Source: Neoakkermansia glycaniphila | GTDB lineage: Bacteria; Verrucomicrobiota; Verrucomicrobiia; Verrucomicrobiales; Akkermansiaceae | DNA length: 64,000 bases | Assembly (NCBI RefSeq): GCF_001683795.1 | Contig: NZ_LIGX01000037.1 | Coordinates: forward strand, 1 to 64,000 | Direction of reading: 5' to 3' | Shown here: positions 58,508 through 64,000 of the stretch, one piece after another | Position numbering within the stretch: the stretch's first letter is position 1 | Layout: every line of letters starts with the position of its first letter | Made by a program: the position numbers and the translations under genes | Notes under the pieces: model-generated | Told to the model about the DNA's origin: nothing | Database searches by the model: none | What the model saw: only the letters and a program-made list of their open reading frames with translations

Positions 58508-60793
58508 ATGCCTATGTTTCGTTCCTTCCTCTTGTCGCTGATGTTGTTGCCTCTTTCTCTTTCCTCTCCTGCCGCCCAAGAATCCGGCAAGCCTGCAACA
58601 GGAGTGAAGAGCAATACAGTGTCGGATGCGGTGGACTGGCCCGCTTTCATGTCTCGCAATGATTCCGTCTGGAAGGCATTGCCGGGTTCTTGGGTGGCAG
58701 CTCCGTTTCTGGGGAACGGCATGCTCGGTATGATGGTGTACAAGGAGAACGAACGCAGCCTGCGTTTCGATCTTGGCCGTGGGGACGTCCAAGAAAAAAG
58801 GCCTTTGGATCTTGATGTGCTTTTTTCCCGAGCCCGTCTCCCGATCGGCCATTTTTCTCTGGCTACCAAAGGCCGGATTACCGAGTGCGACTTGCGGCTC
58901 GATCTCTGGAAGGCGGAATTGCGCGGCGAGGTGATGACGGATGCCGGTTCTTTGAAGATACGGGCTTATGTGCACGCGGAATTGCCTTTGATGGTGATCG
59001 AGGTATTGCCGCAGGGTGGTGAAGAAGAGGGGGCGTTCGAAATGAAGCCGGCACAGGCCATTTCTCCCCGCTGGCTGAAGAAAGGGCTGCCCAAGGCGGG
59101 CAACGCTTCCTATCCGAACAACCCCGCAGGCAGGCAATCCGTGGTGGACGGCGTGACCGTATGGGAACAGCCTCTGTTGCCCGACGGTGTGGTGACAACG
59201 GCTTGGAAGAGGCAAAAGGACGATCAAACGACCCGCTTTCTGGTGAGCATCCGGCATGCCTATCCGGCAGGAAATACGACGAAGGATGCCGTGGACGGCG
59301 TGAACAAGGCTGCCGCGCAACCGGTAGCACATCTGGACAGGGTACATCAGGACTGGTGGTCGTCCTATTACCGGAATGCTTTCGTTTCCCTGCCTGATTC
59401 GTACTGGGAATCTTTCTACTGGATGCAGATGTACAAGCTGGCATCGGCCGGGCGTGCGGGAGGCATGCTGATCGATACGATGGGGCCCTGGATACAGCCG
59501 ACCGCATGGTGCGGAACATGGTGGAACCTCAACATCCAGCTGACTTATTGGCCCGCTTATGTCGGCAACCGCATGGTGATTGCCGATTCCCTTAGGCTGG
59601 GCATGCGCCGCAACAGGCAGAACTTCATCGACTCCGTGCCGGAACAATACCGCAAGGATTCGGCTGCCGTTTTCCGATGCACGGGGCAGGAAGGATTGGC
59701 TCCGACCGGCTATCCCGGCAACGGGAAGAAAGAGAAGGATTGCGAAGTGGGAGACCTGATCTGGGCCTGCCATAACCTCTGGTTGCAATACCGCGTCACC
59801 ATGGATGAAGCCATTCTGCGTGAAGATGTATATCCCATCCTGAGGCGTGCGGTGAATTATTACCTCCACTTTATCGAAAAAGGGCCGGATGGCAAGTGGC
59901 ACATTCCCGTGACGCATTCTCCCGAATACGCGGACAGTTACGATGCTACGTACGATTTGTCCCTGTTGAAGTGGGGATGCCAGACATTGTTGGAAGCGGC
60001 TGATATTCTGCATATTCAGGACCCGCTGAAAGACAGTTGGAAGGATGTGGCTGACAATCTGACTCCCTACCCGCAGGACGACAAGGGCTACCGCATTGGA
60101 CGCGACGTGCAGTTGACTTCCAGCCATCGCCATTTTTCCCATCTCCTGATGGTTTATCCGTTGCAGACGGTCGATTCCCGAGATCCCGCCGAGGCGGAGC
60201 TGATTCGCCGGTCTCTGAAGCATTGGCACAGCTTCAAGGGAGGTCTGCAAGGGTATTCCTTTACAGGCGGCTCTCTGATTTCTTCCATGCTGGGCGATGG
60301 TGAGGGAGCTTACAGATACCTGCAAGGCTTGAAGCCCTATGTGACCCCTTCGACCATGTATTCCGAAGGGGGACAGCCCGTCATCGAAACTCCGCTGTCT
60401 GCGGCCCAGTCCATTCATGAAATGCTGCTGCAGTCCGGCCGAGGAGTCATCCGTATTTTTCCGGCGATGCCGAAAGCTTGGCCTGATGCCGTCTTCCGCG
60501 ATCTGCGGGCTGAAGGAGGTTTCCGCATTGCTGCCGAGCGAAAGAATGGAAAAACCGAATGGATATCCATTACCAGTGAAGCCGGGCAGCCGTGCCGCAT
60601 TGTGCATGGTCTCGGAACCGGGGTGCAGTGCAAGGGTGCCGCGGTGCGCGATCTGGGGAATGGCCTCGTTGAAGTAAACCTGCCGAAGGGAGGTTCGGCC
60701 ATCCTGCATGGTGCAGGGACTCCGGTTCCTGCGGGGCGGATTGCCCCGGTGCAACCGTCAGGTCCGGCCAATCCTCTGGGATTGAAAAAGTGA
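58508..60793 (+). CDS. GH95-family alpha-L-fucosidase-like enzyme
   Basis: 761 residues with a signal peptide (SFLLSLMLLPLSLSSPAAQ). The (alpha/alpha)6-barrel motifs of GH95 are visible: WNLNIQLTYWPAYVGN, VTHSPEYADSYDATYD, SSHRHFSHLLMVYPL, and SIHEMLLQSGRGVIRIFPAMPKAW near the end. The family releases alpha-1,2-fucose, a cap of mucin and blood-group glycans; a few members act on L-galactose. Several motifs differ from the commonest forms, so the substrate is not certain. The end (GAGTPVPAGRIAPVQPSGPANPLGLKK) is short and unstructured. Confidence 0.82.
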   Translation: MPMFRSFLLSLMLLPLSLSSPAAQESGKPATGVKSNTVSDAVDWPAFMSRNDSVWKALPGSWVAAPFLGNGMLGMMVYKENERSLRFDLGRGDVQEKRPLDLDVLFSRARLPIGHFSLATKGRITECDLRLDLWKAELRGEVMTDAGSLKIRAYVHAELPLMVIEVLPQGGEEEGAFEMKPAQAISPRWLKKGLPKAGNASYPNNPAGRQSVVDGVTVWEQPLLPDGVVTTAWKRQKDDQTTRFLVSIRHAYPAGNTTKDAVDGVNKAAAQPVAHLDRVHQDWWSSYYRNAFVSLPDSYWESFYWMQMYKLASAGRAGGMLIDTMGPWIQPTAWCGTWWNLNIQLTYWPAYVGNRMVIADSLRLGMRRNRQNFIDSVPEQYRKDSAAVFRCTGQEGLAPTGYPGNGKKEKDCEVGDLIWACHNLWLQYRVTMDEAILREDVYPILRRAVNYYLHFIEKGPDGKWHIPVTHSPEYADSYDATYDLSLLKWGCQTLLEAADILHIQDPLKDSWKDVADNLTPYPQDDKGYRIGRDVQLTSSHRHFSHLLMVYPLQTVDSRDPAEAELIRRSLKHWHSFKGGLQGYSFTGGSLISSMLGDGEGAYRYLQGLKPYVTPSTMYSEGGQPVIETPLSAAQSIHEMLLQSGRGVIRIFPAMPKAWPDAVFRDLRAEGGFRIAAERKNGKTEWISITSEAGQPCRIVHGLGTGVQCKGAAVRDLGNGLVEVNLPKGGSAILHGAGTPVPAGRIAPVQPSGPANPLGLKK

Positions 60794-60852
60794 AGCTTCT
60801 CTTCTGCCGCGAGGGCATGGAAAGGATTTGATCTGACCCGGAGTGCGGCGTC

Positions 60853-60887
60853 AAAAAACAAGGGAAGCCACTGTTGCGGCTTCCCTT
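60853..60887 (-). terminator. Terminator of the VWA operon
   Basis: AAGGGAAGCC (60860-60869) pairs with GGCTTCCCTT (60878-60887), followed by GTTTTTT on the minus strand. Confidence 0.9.
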
Positions 60888-60913
60888 GGACACGAAAAGA
60901 TCAAGGGATGGCT

Positions 60914-62212
60914 TTATGGCGCAGACGGGGTTTCCGGCTGTGAGGAAGTCGCCTGTTTTTCGAAGCGGAAATTCTTGTTTTTCGCCTGGTTTCTGACGGT
61001 TTCGAGAATAGCGTCGTCCAGCGTTTTTTCTCTGGTTCCTGCATCGGATTGTTTTTTGCGGTAATCCGATATCCATTGAGCGCGTTTGCCGCTCAGCTCC
61101 TGCACCTGTTTTTGGAGGTTGTTTCGTTCCTTGGATTTTTCGGAAATGTAATCCTTGATTTCCTGTTCCGTTTTGCCTTTGAGTTCGTCGGGCAGGTTGT
61201 CTGCTCCGCCGATGGAGTCAAGCGTGAAGGTATCCGGATTTTCAAAGCGGTCGACGAGATCCCAAGACGTGTTGCGGTAGGCCACTTTGCTGGCTTTGGC
61301 GGACGCACGCGATGCGGCCGCTCCGTAACCGATGCCGGCGGCATTGGAATCCTGCATCGCTTGGTTATTCAGTCGCATCTCTTGCATAGTCCGGCTGCCG
61401 TAGGCAAGATACGTCTTGTTCAGAGCTTCGCTCAAGGAGGCTAGTTCCTTGTCCATGGGCGTTTCCGGATCGGGCGGTGTCGAGTTCTGGTCGATGCTGG
61501 CGTAAGTGCCGTCGGCCTGCCGGGCCGCCGTTTTCCAGAGGATTGCATCTACGTCGTTCATGGAGCCGCAGTAGATCGTATTGACCGTGATGCCGTTTTC
61601 GAGGGCCGTTTTCAGAGCTCCCTTGTAGGTGGGTTCTTTGGCCTCGACTTTCGATGAATGGTTTTTGCCGGAGATGCTGTTCAGCTGATTTGTTTCGTAC
61701 GAAGAGCCTTTCTCCTGATCGAAATTTTCATTGCCGGCGATGAATACAAGCTTGAGGGCTTCGGGATCGTCCTTGTTCCACGCGAGTTCGCGGGTAGCTT
61801 GCGCGATGACGTCTCCGCAGAGTTCGGTGCCACCGGACGTCTGGAGGGCGAAGAGTTGTTCCGATACGGCATCGAGATCGTCCGTAAAAGGCAAAACCTG
61901 CCGTATCCACCCGGATTCGACGGGAAGGCGGGAATTTCCGTATTCGTACAGGGCGATCTGGATATTAGGCAGTTGTCCGTTTTGGCGCGCGAGCGTCAGT
62001 TCGTTGACGATTTTCCAGATTTGTGCGCGAGCCTGGTTGATCAGTCCGTCCATGCTGTTGGAAGTATCCAGCAGGATTGCGAGCTGAATGTTGGCTTTGG
62101 GTGCCTGTTTCGGAGCGAGAACCGAGGTTGCCGCCGCTTCGGGATTGCTCTGAGCCTGTGCGGTGATGCTGCACAGGGCGAGTCCCGCAAGGAATGTCGT
62201 GATGTGGTTCAT
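60914..62212 (-). CDS. Secreted von Willebrand factor A domain protein
   Basis: 432 residues with a signal peptide (FLAGLALCSITAQA). The VWA domain has the metal-ion site LAILLDTSNSMDG (DxSxS) and a later Thr in TSGGTELCGD. The C-terminal third is a charged helical region (TEQEIKDYISEKSKERNNLQKQVQELSGKRAQWISDYRKK), probably coiled coil. VWA domains bind other proteins through a metal ion. It lies 20 bases after another VWA gene. Confidence 0.85.
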   Translation of the reverse strand: MNHITTFLAGLALCSITAQAQSNPEAAATSVLAPKQAPKANIQLAILLDTSNSMDGLINQARAQIWKIVNELTLARQNGQLPNIQIALYEYGNSRLPVESGWIRQVLPFTDDLDAVSEQLFALQTSGGTELCGDVIAQATRELAWNKDDPEALKLVFIAGNENFDQEKGSSYETNQLNSISGKNHSSKVEAKEPTYKGALKTALENGITVNTIYCGSMNDVDAILWKTAARQADGTYASIDQNSTPPDPETPMDKELASLSEALNKTYLAYGSRTMQEMRLNNQAMQDSNAAGIGYGAAASRASAKASKVAYRNTSWDLVDRFENPDTFTLDSIGGADNLPDELKGKTEQEIKDYISEKSKERNNLQKQVQELSGKRAQWISDYRKKQSDAGTREKTLDDAILETVRNQAKNKNFRFEKQATSSQPETPSAP

Positions 62213-62232
62213 GATGGGGGGTGTGTTTGTTG

Positions 62233-64000
62233 TCAGGGTGTGATCGTGTTTTGGAGGAGAATGAATTCATCGCCGAGCCGGATGTTGACGGAGCCGTCGA
62301 GGGCGAGCAGGGATTGCCTGTTTTCGGAGATCAGGCGGTCGGCTACTTTCATGTATTCGGAGGTGCCGATCTGGACGATGCGGTCGTAGCGGGGAGCCAT
62401 GTTCTGATCGGGGGATTGCTGGACGACGCTGTTTTCCACCCAGACGCCTCCTTGCTTGAAGTAGGCGTTCTGCGCCAATTGCGCGATGGTGTCCGCCTCG
62501 CGGGCCGATCCGTCCGCCGTATTACGGGCATTGCGCTTGTTCTGGATTCTCTGTTCGTTCATGTCCGCGATATTGCCCTGTTTGGAAACGGCTCCCATGC
62601 CGCTTCGCTCCTGTACGGCAAAACCGCTCCATGCGGAAGCCCGGAGATGGGGATCCGAAAGCCGCAGCGGCGTGCCTGCCGGATGGGCGGCACGGCTGCC
62701 GTCGTCTGCAAAGAAGGAGGTGAAATCGGACATGATGCCGAATTCGATGGAGAGGCGGATGATTTCTTCGATGATTTCTTCGATGATTTCTTTTGTTTTC
62801 GGATCGCGCTGCAAGGCGGCGATATCCTGCATGTTGGCCCCCATATCCGTCAAGGCGGCTTGAAGTCGGCCTATTTGGCGAGACGCCCAAAGACGGCCGA
62901 CAAAATCGTCCCGCTGGGTGGAGATACGGCCGGGATCGACCGTGAAGGGGATATCGATGCGAATGCCATCCGGGCGGGTGGCCTTGACGAGGATGTTGAA
63001 GGGAGAGGTGCCCTTGTAGGTGCCCGTGACGAGTGCGGGCAGGCCGTTGTAAATATCGCCGATGGTGGATGGAACCATATCTCCGGTGCGCGAAACATCG
63101 CCCGGAAGAGTGAGTTCGACATCGGCCAGCACCGGTCCGCCGAGCCGCCGGAAGAGGGAAGCCATTTTCGTCTCTACATCTTCCTTCGGCAGAATGTACG
63201 TGGGAACGGCTCTCGAGGTTTCGGCCATATTGCGCAGGAGTGGCGCGTTGACGTCTTCTCCGACGCCGACGGTGAAAATGCGCCTTTTGCCGGGATTATG
63301 GGAAGCTGCCAATTGCAGAATGGCTTTCTCCGAAGTCGTTCCGATCGTGGGCATTCCGTCCGTCATGAAGATGACGAGGGGCAGTGTGCCGTTTCGGACG
63401 GGCGGGGCAAGGGCCTGTTTCAGGGCTTCGTGGATGTTGGTTCCTCCCCGGGCATTCATGCCGTCGATCCATTCGAAGGCTCTGCGTTCCTGCTCCGGAG
63501 TTTTGAGAACGGGCTCGTGGGAGAAAGGCTCTACACCTTCGTTGTAGGTGATCAGGTTGAAGGATTCTCCTTCCTGAAGCCCGGCGATGATTTGCTTGAC
63601 GGATTCTTTGACCTTGTCGAGTTTGTCGCCCCGCATGCTGCCGGATCTATCGATCACGAGGGTGATTTCCCGGGGAATGGCTGCTGCTTTGGCATCGGAG
63701 GTAATGGAATCTCCTCCGATCATGAGCATGAAATAGCCGTTTTTTGGATTTGCCGAATCCGGGCAGGCATAAACCGTTGTTTGCGGTATGCCGAGGGTCG
63801 GCGCTGCTCCCTGCCATGATAGGCGGAAAGCTCCCGGATTGTGGTTCCTGGCTGCAGGCAGGGTGAGTACGGTTGTGCCGTTTTGCAGCGCTGCCGTTTC
63901 CATGTCGTGTGTCGGAGAGTAGACATTGGTACAAGGAGGCGCTATTTCGGCGCGAATTTGCCATTCCGTATTCTTTTCCAATGATTCTGAGCGGGGAAGG
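62233..64000 (-). CDS. VIT/VWA-domain protein, N-terminal part outside the window
   Basis: At least 589 residues; the frame stays open to the window end, so the start is missing. TSDAKAAAIPREITLVIDRSGSMRGDKLDKVKESV is a VWA metal-ion site (DxSxS). The region before it (PGAFRLSWQGAAPTLGIPQTTVYACPDSANPKNGYFMLMI) fits the inter-alpha-trypsin-inhibitor-like arrangement seen in bacterial VIT-VWA proteins. A repeat encoding EIIEEIIEEII lies at about residue 400 of the visible part. It forms an operon with the shorter VWA protein downstream. Confidence 0.82.
   Translation of the reverse strand, partial: LPRSESLEKNTEWQIRAEIAPPCTNVYSPTHDMETAALQNGTTVLTLPAARNHNPGAFRLSWQGAAPTLGIPQTTVYACPDSANPKNGYFMLMIGGDSITSDAKAAAIPREITLVIDRSGSMRGDKLDKVKESVKQIIAGLQEGESFNLITYNEGVEPFSHEPVLKTPEQERRAFEWIDGMNARGGTNIHEALKQALAPPVRNGTLPLVIFMTDGMPTIGTTSEKAILQLAASHNPGKRRIFTVGVGEDVNAPLLRNMAETSRAVPTYILPKEDVETKMASLFRRLGGPVLADVELTLPGDVSRTGDMVPSTIGDIYNGLPALVTGTYKGTSPFNILVKATRPDGIRIDIPFTVDPGRISTQRDDFVGRLWASRQIGRLQAALTDMGANMQDIAALQRDPKTKEIIEEIIEEIIRLSIEFGIMSDFTSFFADDGSRAAHPAGTPLRLSDPHLRASAWSGFAVQERSGMGAVSKQGNIADMNEQRIQNKRNARNTADGSAREADTIAQLAQNAYFKQGGVWVENSVVQQSPDQNMAPRYDRIVQIGTSEYMKVADRLISENRQSLLALDGSVNIRLGDEFILLQNTITP
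62761..62792 (+). repeat. 12-bp tandem repeat in the VWA gene
   Basis: Two full copies of GATTTCTTCGAT and a partial third, coding on the minus strand for EIIEEIIEEII. Such a repeat can change copy number without a frameshift. Confidence 0.8.

Noticed and set aside
1..64000. CRISPR arrays, tRNAs, prophage or insertion sequences
   Set aside because: No spaced direct repeats, no TTCGA-type tRNA cores with matching acceptor stems, and no transposase, integrase or phage gene were seen.

Overview
The window looks like a chromosomal contig from a mucin-degrading Verrucomicrobiota bacterium close to Akkermansia. This is an inference. It rests on fairly high GC coding, VPEP-type PEP-CTERM surface proteins, a double-length UvrA of the type also known from Chlamydia, and many secreted enzymes for host O-glycans: a sialidase-like protein, GH20, GH89, GH95 and sialate O-acetylesterases. 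No 16S rRNA, tRNA, phage, IS element or CRISPR array was seen. Bases 1-26 are not genomic: they match the end of the Nextera/Tn5 read-2 adapter, so the true sequence starts at 27, inside an ADP-ribosylglycohydrolase gene.

Layout. 0.03-5.4 kb: ADP-ribosylglycohydrolase fragment, secreted SGNH esterase, rnpB (RNase P RNA), RlpA-like lipoprotein and PBP1C. 5.6-14.8 kb: a large PEP-CTERM surface protein, ilvD, a POT/MFS transporter with a membrane ankyrin protein, and a DsbD-like reductase with an unusual domain order. 14.9-25.3 kb (all minus): GH89, then an apparent seven-gene operon running from a zinc-type ABC importer through GH20 and a sialidase-like protein to an M28 peptidase. 25.4-31.2 kb (minus): argJ, a TPR protein, an M23 peptidase and a lipoprotein. 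31.3-39.2 kb: double-length uvrA, a small membrane protein and uvrC. 39.4-47.4 kb (plus): exbB, exbD, a soluble ExbD-like tandem protein, a TPR protein, a GT51 synthase whose transpeptidase motifs are lost, suhB, ispF and pncC. 47.6-50.2 kb: two PEP-CTERM proteins, one an SGNH esterase. 50.2-54.3 kb (minus): nadA-midA-thiS-mutL. 54.5-64 kb: PA14-like protein, mntP, GNAT, lipocalin, sialate O-acetylesterase, GH95 and two von Willebrand A proteins, the last cut by the window end.

Two themes recur. First, many first genes have a sigma70-type promoter whose -10 box ends 6-9 bases before the start codon. Such transcripts would be leaderless or nearly so, and almost no gene in the window has a Shine-Dalgarno sequence. 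Second, secreted glycan-processing genes are mixed with envelope-maintenance and metal-uptake genes, most strikingly in the zinc importer/GH20/sialidase/M28 operon. The strongest leads for follow-up are the leaderless pattern, the GT51 protein with a dead transpeptidase domain, the soluble tandem ExbD protein with its 100-bp near-identical repeat, and the metal-glycosidase operon with an inverted repeat over its start.
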